From NCBI GenBank assembly GCA_016185275.1, contig JACPNX010000014.1, positions 1-64,000 on the forward strand: a stretch of 64,000 bases of DNA. Reading direction: 5' to 3'. The translations under genes and the position numbers were made by a program. Shown one piece after another: positions 41,060-49,391 of this stretch. Numbering within the stretch: the stretch's first letter is position 1; the number at the start of each line of letters is the position of its first letter. The stretch comes from Actinomycetota bacterium. Lineage in GTDB: Bacteria > Actinomycetota > Acidimicrobiia > Acidimicrobiales > Iamiaceae. Under the pieces are notes generated by a model. It was not told where the DNA came from. It ran no database searches and saw nothing but the letters and a program-made list of their open reading frames with translations.

Positions 41060-43058
41060 CGGGCGTGGGGATGTGCGATCCCAGGTGGTAGGGCACGAAC
41101 GTCACGTTGGCGTGGTCGAGACCCGACACCACCTTGGCAATGCGGTCGCTGGTCCGGTCGTGCAGGAGCCGGTGCCACAACGACCGGTACTCGCGCCGGG
41201 GGATCAGCACGCTGACCTCGGTGTTGCCGTCGGCCAGATCGTCGGCCACCGCCTCGAGCACCGAGCGCTCGACCCGGCGGTCGGGGCAGTCGATCAGCTC
41301 CAGCGGCACGCGCGTGAGGCCGAGCCGGCGCCACTCCTCGGCGAGGCGCTCGGCGTGCCGGCGATCCATGGCGACGTGGACGGCCCGGAGGGAGTCGGGA
41401 GTGAGCGTCCGCGCGTACTGGAGGGCCCGCGCCGCGGACCGGTCGAAGTCGTTCACCAGCACCAGCACCGAGTGCCGCCGGAGGATGGGCGCCTCGGCGG
41501 CGGCCCGGGCCTCGCTGACCAGCTCGGCCGCCTCCGCCTCGTACTGGCGGTTCAAGCGGAACAGCAGGGCCACGATGATCGGGATCAACGCGATGATGAC
41601 CCAGGCGCCGTGGCTGAACTTCGTGATGGCGATGACGATGGCGACGATCAGGGTCAGCACCGCACCGCCTCCGTTGATGACCAGGCCGGTGCGCCAGCCC
41701 GGCTCCCGGAGACGCAGGTGGTGCTTGGCCATGCCGGCCTGGCTCAGGGTGAAGCTGGTGAACACACCGATGGCGTACAGGGGGATCAGCCGGTCAACCT
41801 TGGCGCCGGTGGCCACGACGAGCACGGCGGCCGTGACCGACAGGGCCACGATCCCGTTCGAGAAGACCAGACGGTGCCCGCGCTTCGTGAGCTGGCGCGG
41901 CATGAAGCGGTCACCGGCCGCGAAGCTGGCGAGCCGGGGAAAGTCGGCGAAGCTCGTGTTCGCGGCGAGGACGAGGATCAGCATCGTGCCCGCCTGCAGG
42001 CTGAAGAACAGGATGTTGCCGGCCAGCCCACCGCCGTAGACGAGGCGGCCGATCTCGGAGATCACGGTCGGCGTGCCCTCGGAGAACGGCGCGGCACGGA
42101 CCTTGCCGGCGAGGATCGACAGGCCGAGGAACATGAGCCCGAGCGCCGTGCCCATCACGACGAGGGTCTGGCGGGCGTTGCGCCACTCGGGCTTGCGGAA
42201 GGCGGGTACGCCGTTGGAGATGGCCTCCACGCCGGTCACCGCGGCCCCGCCCGAGGCGAACGATTGGAGGACCTTGTAGAGGCTGGCGCCGAGGAACAGG
42301 CCCATGCCCGCCTGCCCGAAGGGCACCATGCCCGGCGCCCGTGCCTGGACGGGCAGGTCGCCGAAGAACATGCGGGCGAAGCCCCACCCGAGGAGGACCG
42401 CCATGTTCAGGATGAAGAAGTACGTGGGGACGGCGAACACCTTCCCCGACTCCTTCACGCCCCGGAGGTTCCCGAAGGCGATGATGACGATGAAGGCGAG
42501 GGAGATCTCCACGCGATAGGGCGCGAGGGCGTCGAAGGCCGAAGCCAGCGCCGCGGTCCCGGCGGCCACCGACACCGCGACGGTGAGGATGTAGTCGGTC
42601 AGCAGTGAGACGCCGGCGATCTGCGCGGGCAGGATCCCGAAGTTGTCCTTCGTGACGATGTAGGCGCCGCCGGCGCTCGGGTAGGCCTTGATGGTCTGGC
42701 GGTAGGACAGGATCAGGAAGCCGAGCACCACGAGGATGGCCACGGTGATCGGCACGACGAGCGAGAACGCGGCCACGCCCACCGCAGGTACGAGCTGGCG
42801 CAGGATCTCTTCGGTGGCGTAGGCGGAGGAGGAGAGGTTGTCGCTCGCGAACACCGCCAGTGCGGTGGGCTTGCCGAGCCGCTCGTGCTCGAGCTGGTCG
42901 GTGTGCAGCGGCGGCCCGAGCAGCTTGTTCTTCAGCGAGTAGAGCCGCGACTCGGGCAGCTGCGCGGCGGACGATGGCGGCAGCGGACGAGGACCCGGGG
43001 CGCCCCCGTCCTCGGAGGGCGCCTGGCCGGAAGGCCGGCTGATCGGAGGAGCGGTCAC
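41022..43058 (-). CDS. APC family amino-acid/cation permease with C-terminal soluble domain
   Basis: The 678-aa membrane protein has about twelve helices (first ~85-130). It carries FASDNLSSSAYATEEILRQL and YPSAGGAYIVTKDNFGILPA, typical of this large actinobacterial APC subfamily. A ~150-residue cytoplasmic domain (from SVLVLVNDFDRSAARAL to the end) resembles a universal-stress/TrkA-adjacent module and may sense nucleotide. Substrate is unknown. The GTG at 43058 is chosen because upstream the frame crosses the divergent kgd promoter. The OB-fold gene follows with overlap. Confidence 0.87.
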   Translation of the reverse strand: MTAPPISRPSGQAPSEDGGAPGPRPLPPSSAAQLPESRLYSLKNKLLGPPLHTDQLEHERLGKPTALAVFASDNLSSSAYATEEILRQLVPAVGVAAFSLVVPITVAILVVLGFLILSYRQTIKAYPSAGGAYIVTKDNFGILPAQIAGVSLLTDYILTVAVSVAAGTAALASAFDALAPYRVEISLAFIVIIAFGNLRGVKESGKVFAVPTYFFILNMAVLLGWGFARMFFGDLPVQARAPGMVPFGQAGMGLFLGASLYKVLQSFASGGAAVTGVEAISNGVPAFRKPEWRNARQTLVVMGTALGLMFLGLSILAGKVRAAPFSEGTPTVISEIGRLVYGGGLAGNILFFSLQAGTMLILVLAANTSFADFPRLASFAAGDRFMPRQLTKRGHRLVFSNGIVALSVTAAVLVVATGAKVDRLIPLYAIGVFTSFTLSQAGMAKHHLRLREPGWRTGLVINGGGAVLTLIVAIVIAITKFSHGAWVIIALIPIIVALLFRLNRQYEAEAAELVSEARAAAEAPILRRHSVLVLVNDFDRSAARALQYARTLTPDSLRAVHVAMDRRHAERLAEEWRRLGLTRVPLELIDCPDRRVERSVLEAVADDLADGNTEVSVLIPRREYRSLWHRLLHDRTSDRIAKVVSGLDHANVTFVPYHLGSHIPTPDEVKRVHHQPHS

Positions 43059-43179
43059 GGCGGGACAGCGTGGCGCGTCGGCCCCGGCCACGCCAGGCGG
43101 CGGCTCGGAAGTCGCCGGCTGGCCACGTCCGCCCGAGCCGGGCGTCCGCCGCTCCGAGCCGCCCCGAGCCGGAGCCCAA

Positions 43180-43234
43180 CCGGAGTCGAGCCGGAGTCGA
43201 GCCGGAGCCGAGCCGGAGCCGAGCCGGAGCCGAG
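43180..43234. repeat. 11-bp tandem repeat, 5 copies, in the kgd promoter region
   Basis: ccggagtcgag (two copies) and ccggagccgag (three copies) run back to back between the divergent permease and kgd, about 40 bp upstream of the kgd -10 box. Confidence 0.88.
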
Positions 43235-43275
43235 CCCGGCGCGGCGCCGCTGGGGGAGCCGCCGGGGCTGGTCGG

Positions 43276-43281
43276 TAGGCT
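43276..43281 (+). promoter_or_regulatory. -10 box TAGGCT of kgd
   Basis: TAGGCT ends 8 nt before ATG 43290, which selects this start over in-frame upstream codons that would read through the tandem repeat. Confidence 0.6.
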
Positions 43282-43289
43282 CGCCGGCG

Positions 43290-46200
43290 ATGGCTGACGA
43301 GCGCACCAGCGGCCAGGCGCTCGGCCCCAACGCCTGGCTCGTCGACGAGATGTACGAGCGGTTCCGCGACGATCCGGGTTCGGTGAGCGAGAGCTGGCGC
43401 GAGTTCTTCGCCGACTACCAGAGCGACGCCGAGGCGGGCGCCGGGCCCGGTCCGGACGTCGCACAGCCTGCGACCGGGCGCCGCAGCGGTGCGGCCAACG
43501 GGGGTGCCACGCCCGCCGAGACGGCCGGCGAGACGCCCGGCGCGGCGAGCCCGACGACGTCGGCGGCCGATGGCGACGCGGCGGCCGAGCGCGACGGGGC
43601 GGGCGGGCCGTCGGCGGCGCGCTCGCCGGCCGCGCCGCCGGCCACGTCGACCGGGGGGGCGCGAGGCGATGGCCACGACGCCGTTGCCTCCTCCTCGGCG
43701 CCGGCGACCTCGACCGCGGCCTCCACGGGCGGTCCGACCGCCGGCGAGCGGACGGCGCAGGCGTCGTCCGCGCCTCCGCCGCCGGGGAAGGCATCGTCCG
43801 GGAAGGCGGGCCCGTCCGGTGCCGCAGGCCCGTCCGGGAAGGCAGCGCCCGGGAAGGGAGGCGCGTCGGGCACGGCGGCGCCGACGGGCCCGGCTGCCGG
43901 TCGCCCGCCCGGCACGGCGACGGCGGCGGCTTCCGGCTCCGCGCCGAGCGGGCACGACGGGGCCGCGCCGGCACCACTGCGCGGTGCGTCCGCTCGCATC
44001 GTCGCCAACATGGAGGCCAGCCTCGCCGTCCCCACGGCGACGTCGTTCCGGGAGGTCCCCGCCAAGCTCCTCGAGGTCAACCGCAAGGTGATCAACGGCT
44101 ACCTGGGCCGGACCCGCGGCGGCAAGGTCAGCTTCACCCACCTCATCGGCTTCGCGGTGGTGACCGCCATCAACGACACGACGCCGGTGATGAACGCGAA
44201 CTACCTCGAGGTCGACGGCAAGCCCCACGTCGTCCGCCACGACCGCGTGAACCTCGGTCTCGCCGTCGATCTCGAGAAGGCGGACGGCAGCCGCACGCTG
44301 CTCGTCCCCGTCATCAAGGGAGCGGACAGCCTCGACTTCCGGGGCTTCTGGGGCGCCTACGAGGACGTCATCCGCAAGGTCCGCTCCAACAAGCTCGGGC
44401 CGGACGACTTCGCCGGAGCGACGGTCACCCTCACCAACCCGGGGACGATCGGCACGGTCCAGTCGGTGCCGCGCCTCATGCCCGGGCAGGGGGTGATCGT
44501 GGGTGTCGGCCGGCTCGACTACCCGGCCGCCTTCTCCGGTGCCGACCCTTCGGCGCTGGCGGGGCTCGGCGTGTCGAAGGTGATGACGATCACGTCCACC
44601 TATGACCACCGCATCATCCAGGGCGCCGAATCGGGACTGTTCCTCAAGCGCGTCTCCGAGCTGCTCATGGGGGCCGACGGCTTCTACGACTCGGTGTTCC
44701 GGTCGCTCGGCGTGCCCTACGAGGCCGTCCGCTGGTTGCCCGACCAGAACCCGGTCGACCGTGAGCAGTCGATGCTCGAAAAGCAGATGCACGTCCAGAC
44801 GCTGATCAACGCGCACCGCGTGCGCGGGCACCTCATCGCCGACCTCGACCCGTTGGCGTGGAAGGAGCCGCACATGCACAGCGAGCTCGACCCCGCCACC
44901 TACGGGCTGACGATCTGGGACCTCGACCGCGAGTTCCTCACCGACGGCTTGGCCGGCACCGAGCGGATGCCGCTCGGCGACATCCTCAAGGTCCTGCGCG
45001 ACGCCTACTGCCGGCGGATCGGCGTCGAGTACATGCACATCCAGGAGCCGGCCGAGAAGCGCTGGATCCAGGAGCAGGTGGAGGGCGCGCCGGCCACGCT
45101 CGAACCGGACGTGCAGCGCCACATCCTCGACCGGCTCAACGCGGCCGAGGCGTTCGAACGCTTCCTCGCCACGAAGTACCTCGGGCAGAAGCGCTTCGGC
45201 ATCGAGGGGGCCGAGTCCGCGATCCCGATCCTCGACGCGATCCTGGAGGCCGCCGCCGGCGATGCGCTCGACGGTGCGGTGCTGGGCATGGCGCACCGGG
45301 GCCGGCTGAACGTGCTCGCCAACATCGTCGGCAAGTCGTACCGCCAGCTCTTCAAGGAGTTCGAGGGCTACATCGACCCCGACTCCACGCAGGGCTCCGG
45401 TGACGTGAAGTACCACCTCGGCCAGACGGGGACGTTCCGGTCCCGTCTCGGCCGGGAGATCCCGGTGGAGCTGGCCGCCAACCCGTCGCACCTCGAGGCG
45501 GTCGATCCCGTGGTGGTCGGCATCGTCCGCGCCCGCCAGGACCGCATCGACCAGCCCGAGTCGTTCTCGGTGCTGCCCGTCCTCGTGCACGGCGACGCCG
45601 CGTTCGCGGGCCAGGGTGTCGTGGCCGAGACGCTGAACCTGTCGAGCATCAAGGGCTACCGCGTCGGCGGCACGATCCACCTGATCATCAACAACCCGCT
45701 CGGCTTCACGACCCCGCCGGACGCTGCCCGCTCGTCGGAGTACTGCACCGACGTGGCCAAGATGGTCCAGGCCCCGATCTTCCACGTGAACGGCGACGAT
45801 CCCGAAGCGTGCGTGCGGGTCGCGCAGCTCGCCTACGCCTACCGCCAGGCGTTCCACAAGGACGTCGTCATCGACATGATCTGCTACCGCCGCCACGGGC
45901 ACAACGAGGGCGACGACCCGAGCTACACGCAGCCGATCATGTACAAGCGGATCGACGCCAGGCGTTCGGTGCGCAAGCTGTACACCGAGTCGCTCGTGAA
46001 GCGGGGCGACATCACGATCGAAGAAGCCGAGGCCGCGCTCGACGACTTCGGCGCCAAGCTGCAGGCCGCGCTGGAGGAGACCCGTTCCGACGCCCCGCCG
46101 GGCACGATCACCGCGAAGCCTCCGGCGCCGGCCGTCGGGGTGCTGCCCCACGTCGACACCGGCGTCGCCCGCGACCGGCTCGAGGAGCTCTACCGGAAGC

Positions 46201-47321
46201 TCGGCTCCGTCCCCGAAGGGTTCGTGGTCCATCCCAAGCTGGCCAAGCAGTTCGAGACCCGCGACAAGATGTTCGCCGGCGGCGAGGTCGACTGGGCGCT
46301 GGCCGAGGCCCTGGCCTTCGGGTCGCTGCTGGTGGAGGGCACGCCGATCCGGCTGTCCGGCCAGGACACCCGGCGGGGCACGTTCTCCCAGCGTCACTCG
46401 GTGCTCGTCGACTTCGACACGGGGGCGGAGTTCGCACCGCTCGCCCACCTCGCCCCCGGCCAGGGCAAGGTCTGGATCTACGACTCGCTGCTCTCGGAGT
46501 ACGCCGCCCTCGGCTTCGAGTACGGCTACTCGGTCATCGCCGACGGCACGCTCGTGTGCTGGGAGGCCCAGTTCGGCGACTTCGTCAACGGCGCGCAGAT
46601 CGTCATCGACCAGTACCTGGTGGCCGCCGAGGACAAGTGGGAGCAGCGCTCGGGCCTCGTGCTGCTGCTGCCCCACGGCTACGAGGGCCAGGGCCCCGAG
46701 CACTCCTCGGCGCGCATCGAGCGGTTCCTGACGCTGTGCGCCGAGGACAACCTCCAGGTCTGCAACGCCTCCACGTCGGCGCAGTACTTCCACCTGCTGC
46801 GCCGACAGATGCGCCGGGACGTGCGCAAGCCGCTCGTGGTGTTCACGCCCAAGTCCCTGTTGCGGGCGCGCTCGGCGCGATCGCCGATCGACGAGCTCAC
46901 GTCGGGTTCGTTCCGCGAGGTGCTCGACGACGCCTCGGTCGCCGATCCGACCGGCGTGACGCGCCTGGTGCTGTGCTCCGGCAAGGTGGCGCACGACGCG
47001 CTGGCCAAGCGGGACAAGGACGGACTGACCGCAGCCGCGGTGGTCCGGGTCGAGCAGCTGTACCCGTTCCCCCGCAAGGAGATCGGCGAGCTGCTCGCCC
47101 GCTACGAGTCGGTCGAAGAGGTGGTGTGGCTCCAGGAGGAGCCCGACAACATGGGCCCGCGGGCCTTCGTCGCGGAACGGCTGCGACCGCTGCTGCCGCC
47201 CGGCGTCGGCTACCGGGAGGTCGCCCGGGTCGGTTCCGGTTCGCCGGCCACCGGCAGCCACACCATCCACGTACAGGAGCAGCAGGCCATCGTCGACGCC
47301 GCCTTCGACGGCCTCAAGTAG
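43290..47321 (+). CDS. kgd: Multifunctional 2-oxoglutarate metabolism enzyme Kgd (E1o/decarboxylase with succinyltransferase domain)
   Basis: The 1343-aa protein begins NAWLVDEMYERFRDDPGSVS, an E1 N-terminus. A ~180-residue Ala/Gly/Pro/Ser linker (50-235) follows, then an acyltransferase core (~235-470, TSTYDHRIIQGAES with catalytic His), then thiamine-diphosphate E1. E1 landmarks are HRGRLNVLANIVGKSYRQL, NPSHLEAVDPVVVG, HGDAAFAGQGVVAETLNLS and GQDTRRGTFSQRHSVL. There is no lipoyl domain, as in mycobacteria, where lipoyl-E2 of the pyruvate complex is used. It yields succinyl-CoA or succinic semialdehyde from 2-oxoglutarate. The mycobacterial linker is shorter (~1230 aa total). Confidence 0.95.
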   Translation: MADERTSGQALGPNAWLVDEMYERFRDDPGSVSESWREFFADYQSDAEAGAGPGPDVAQPATGRRSGAANGGATPAETAGETPGAASPTTSAADGDAAAERDGAGGPSAARSPAAPPATSTGGARGDGHDAVASSSAPATSTAASTGGPTAGERTAQASSAPPPPGKASSGKAGPSGAAGPSGKAAPGKGGASGTAAPTGPAAGRPPGTATAAASGSAPSGHDGAAPAPLRGASARIVANMEASLAVPTATSFREVPAKLLEVNRKVINGYLGRTRGGKVSFTHLIGFAVVTAINDTTPVMNANYLEVDGKPHVVRHDRVNLGLAVDLEKADGSRTLLVPVIKGADSLDFRGFWGAYEDVIRKVRSNKLGPDDFAGATVTLTNPGTIGTVQSVPRLMPGQGVIVGVGRLDYPAAFSGADPSALAGLGVSKVMTITSTYDHRIIQGAESGLFLKRVSELLMGADGFYDSVFRSLGVPYEAVRWLPDQNPVDREQSMLEKQMHVQTLINAHRVRGHLIADLDPLAWKEPHMHSELDPATYGLTIWDLDREFLTDGLAGTERMPLGDILKVLRDAYCRRIGVEYMHIQEPAEKRWIQEQVEGAPATLEPDVQRHILDRLNAAEAFERFLATKYLGQKRFGIEGAESAIPILDAILEAAAGDALDGAVLGMAHRGRLNVLANIVGKSYRQLFKEFEGYIDPDSTQGSGDVKYHLGQTGTFRSRLGREIPVELAANPSHLEAVDPVVVGIVRARQDRIDQPESFSVLPVLVHGDAAFAGQGVVAETLNLSSIKGYRVGGTIHLIINNPLGFTTPPDAARSSEYCTDVAKMVQAPIFHVNGDDPEACVRVAQLAYAYRQAFHKDVVIDMICYRRHGHNEGDDPSYTQPIMYKRIDARRSVRKLYTESLVKRGDITIEEAEAALDDFGAKLQAALEETRSDAPPGTITAKPPAPAVGVLPHVDTGVARDRLEELYRKLGSVPEGFVVHPKLAKQFETRDKMFAGGEVDWALAEALAFGSLLVEGTPIRLSGQDTRRGTFSQRHSVLVDFDTGAEFAPLAHLAPGQGKVWIYDSLLSEYAALGFEYGYSVIADGTLVCWEAQFGDFVNGAQIVIDQYLVAAEDKWEQRSGLVLLLPHGYEGQGPEHSSARIERFLTLCAEDNLQVCNASTSAQYFHLLRRQMRRDVRKPLVVFTPKSLLRARSARSPIDELTSGSFREVLDDASVADPTGVTRLVLCSGKVAHDALAKRDKDGLTAAAVVRVEQLYPFPRKEIGELLARYESVEEVVWLQEEPDNMGPRAFVAERLRPLLPPGVGYREVARVGSGSPATGSHTIHVQEQQAIVDAAFDGLK

Positions 47322-47331
47322 CCCACGGGAA

Positions 47332-47348
47332 CGGAACCGCCCGTTCCG
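47332..47348 (+). terminator. Possible hairpin after kgd
   Basis: CGGAAC (47332-47337) pairs with GTTCCG (47343-47348) over a 5-base loop, 11 bases past the kgd stop. The following tandem cccgttccg words weaken the case. No U-tract. Confidence 0.35.
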
Positions 47349-47400
47349 CCCGTTCCGCCCGTCCCACCGTCCTATCCCCGTCCCACCCACCCGCACCCTC

Positions 47401-47417
47401 CCGAAGTGGTCGCAGAA
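47401..47417. repeat. 17-bp direct repeat, left copy
   Basis: ccgaagtggtcgcagaa is repeated exactly at 48461-48477. The two copies bracket the DUF559 gene, and similar cccaccc-rich sequence precedes both. Confidence 0.85.
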
Positions 47418-47441
47418 TCTGGAAAAGAACCCCGTGCCCGG

Positions 47442-48383
47442 TCAGGCGGCCGGCCGCGAACGACGCTCGCGGCAGCGACGCCGGAGGTCTCGGACCGTCT
47501 CGAGGACCTCCGCGGGGTGCTGCCAGACCTGCACGTCGGTGACACGGGCGACCTCGTAGCCGTCGGCTTCGAGCTGGCGCTGGCGGGCGGCGTCGGCCAC
47601 CCGGTCGACGAGCGCCGCGTGGAACCGTTCGCTGTCCACCTCGAGCACGCCGCACCGCCGATGGTCGACGAAGTCGACGCGACCGGTCCACGTCCCGCCG
47701 CCGAGATCGACCTGGCGGTCCATGGGCGCCTCGCCCGCTGCTCTCAGGATCTGCATGACCCGTGCCTCGAGGTTGCTCGCCGGGGGCACGTACGACTCAC
47801 CACGGGCGTCGAGCAGGCCCCGGAGAGCCCGCACTCCGTGGCGGCCTCGCGTGCCGAGCAGCTCCATGGCTCGACGGACGGCGGCGCCGGTGAGGAGACG
47901 CCGGCTCCACGCGCTGTCGAGGGCGCGCTCGAGCCGGCCGACGCTCAGCGTCTCGGCGAGCTCGACGATGCACAGCTCCGGCCGGACGATGGGCACACCA
48001 TCGAGCGCCGTCAGGAGCGCGCTCGGCAGGGCCCGGGGCCGGCGGGAGATGGCCAGGCGGACGTGATCGCTGCCGTAGGTGCGCGCCTGCGTCACGACAA
48101 CCGGGCGCAGACTGAAGCCGGGGACCGTCCACAGCGCCGCCGCGGGCGCGCTGCTGAGGAAGGCACCGGGTCCAGCGTCCAGCACGCCGGCGAGCGCCCG
48201 CTGGACCGCGGTCGGCCCGGCGGCGACGTTGCGCAGCACGTTGCGGGAGAGCTGCTCCCAGGGAGGCCGGTCCGCGAGGCGCTTCCACGCACGCTCGTCG
48301 ACCACGTCGCCCAGCACCTGCCAGCGCGCGATCAGCCCGTGCTGCGCGCCGGCCTTCTCGAACAGTGTCCGAAGCCGTTCCAC
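47442..48383 (-). CDS. AbiEi-like wing-helix plus DUF559 (Vsr-like) endonuclease protein
   Basis: The 313-aa product has an N-terminal helical region like the AbiEi antitoxin winged helix (LIARWQVLGDVVDERAWKRL). A middle region follows, then a C-terminal DUF559 restriction-endonuclease-like core at ~215-300 (GRVDFVDHRRCGVLEVDSER, FHAALVDRVADAARQRQLEA). Asp and Glu residues would bind metal. These genes occur in many copies in actinobacterial genomes; their role is unknown. GTG 48383 is the first sensible start; the longer frame adds an Arg-rich stretch. It sits between exact 17-bp direct repeats. Confidence 0.75.
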   Translation of the reverse strand: MERLRTLFEKAGAQHGLIARWQVLGDVVDERAWKRLADRPPWEQLSRNVLRNVAAGPTAVQRALAGVLDAGPGAFLSSAPAAALWTVPGFSLRPVVVTQARTYGSDHVRLAISRRPRALPSALLTALDGVPIVRPELCIVELAETLSVGRLERALDSAWSRRLLTGAAVRRAMELLGTRGRHGVRALRGLLDARGESYVPPASNLEARVMQILRAAGEAPMDRQVDLGGGTWTGRVDFVDHRRCGVLEVDSERFHAALVDRVADAARQRQLEADGYEVARVTDVQVWQHPAEVLETVRDLRRRCRERRSRPAA

Positions 48384-48460
48384 TGCACCATCCCACCAAG
48401 GGGGTCTGACAGTCCGCCTCGGGCGACGGCTCCAGCGCCCTCTCCGCGCCCACCCACCAT

Positions 48461-48477
48461 CCGAAGTGGTCGCAGAA
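48461..48477. repeat. 17-bp direct repeat, right copy
   Basis: Exact second copy of ccgaagtggtcgcagaa, adjacent to the hairpin at 48478-48498 and upstream of the DUF559 gene on the minus strand. Confidence 0.85.
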
Positions 48478-48498
48478 CCGGGACAGTTCTTGTCCCGG
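48478..48498. terminator. Hairpin between DUF559 gene and HAD gene
   Basis: ccgggaca and tgtcccgg form a perfect 8-bp stem over gttct. It lies beyond the end of the HAD gene (minus strand, 48529) and could stop its transcript; it may also belong to the repeat-bounded unit. Confidence 0.6.
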
Positions 48499-48528
48499 TC
48501 CACTACGGCGTGTGCGGAGGACGCGGCG

Positions 48529-49164
48529 CTAGCGGAGGGGGAAGCCGACGACGGCTTCGAGCTCGGCGATGGCGTCGTCGGGGTCGACCACCTTGATGGT
48601 GGTCATGCCGAGCTGGCGGGCGGGTTTGAGGTTGACGCCGAGGTCGTCGAGGAACACGGCCTCGTGCGGCGCGATGCCGAGCCGGTCGCAGGCGATCTCG
48701 TAGAAGCGCGGGTCCGGCTTGCGCACGCCGACCTTCGACGACTCGACGACCTCGTCGAACTGGGTGAGCACCTCGTCGCGCCCCGGGGCGCGGCCACTGT
48801 CGGCAAGCTCGTCGAACGCGACCCAGTTGTTGGTCAGGCAGGCCGTCTTGAGCCGCTCGCCGCAGCGCCGCACCGCCTCGACCATCGCGGGGCGGACCTC
48901 TCCGGCGAGCAAGGGCATGATCTCGCGCGCCGCCACCTCGTGGCCGAGCGCCCGAGCCTCGGACTCGAACAGCGCGCAGAACTCGTCGAAGTCGACTTCG
49001 CTGCGCTCGAAGCGGGCCCAGGCGTTCGTGTCGGCATTCGTCGAGTTGATCGTGCGGAGGAGACCGTCGGGCAGGCCGCGCTCGCGCTCGTAGCGGGCGA
49101 AGGCCTCGAAGGGGCTCGACAGGATCACGCCGCCGAAGTCGAACAGCGCCGCGGTGATGGGCAT
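48529..49164 (-). CDS. HAD-IA family hydrolase
   Basis: The 211-aa product shows HAD motif I as ALFDFGGVIL (Asp nucleophile; glycine replaces the second Asp, as in the epoxide-hydrolase-N/ACAD10-like HAD group). Motif II is CLTNNW, and motif III/IV is KVGVRKPDPRFYEIACDRLG with FLDDLGVNLKPARQLGM. The cap domain is helical (residues 15-90). It is probably a small phosphatase or dehalogenase-like hydrolase of unknown substrate. The ATG at 49164 has TAGGAT ending 8 nt upstream on the minus strand, so it is leaderless. Confidence 0.87.
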   Translation of the reverse strand: MPITAALFDFGGVILSSPFEAFARYERERGLPDGLLRTINSTNADTNAWARFERSEVDFDEFCALFESEARALGHEVAAREIMPLLAGEVRPAMVEAVRRCGERLKTACLTNNWVAFDELADSGRAPGRDEVLTQFDEVVESSKVGVRKPDPRFYEIACDRLGIAPHEAVFLDDLGVNLKPARQLGMTTIKVVDPDDAIAELEAVVGFPLR

Positions 49165-49172
49165 GGCGGGCG

Positions 49173-49178
49173 ATCCTA
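49173..49178 (-). promoter_or_regulatory. -10 box TAGGAT, leaderless
   Basis: On the minus strand TAGGAT ends 8 nt before ATG 49164. Confidence 0.55.
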
Positions 49179-49213
49179 CGAGCGCGCTGGGCGCCATCGA
49201 GCGGATCCGTCGG

Positions 49214-49268
49214 GTGGGTCGACCGTGGGTCGACCGTGGGTCGACCGTGGGTCGACCGTGGGTCGACC
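49214..49268. repeat. 11-bp tandem repeat (gtgggtcgacc)x5
   Basis: Five perfect copies lie in the 227-bp spacer between the divergent HAD and NYN-S1 genes. Each copy contains the SalI-like palindrome gtcgac. Confidence 0.95.
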
Positions 49269-49391
49269 GGCAGGATCCGCACGGGTACGCCCTGCACCTG
49301 CTTGACTTTGCACTCGCATGCAGCGTCCAGGCGGCAATCGCCGCGATATCGAACGATCTGCGCTCCCGTCGGTCGTCGTGCGAGGGGGACG

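Noticed and set aside
41022-47396. 2124-codon open frame on the minus strand opposite kgd
   Set aside because: Only the part below 43058 reads as a permease. The rest is Arg/Val/Asp-rich antisense of kgd with no family pattern; such frames arise from high G+C codon bias.
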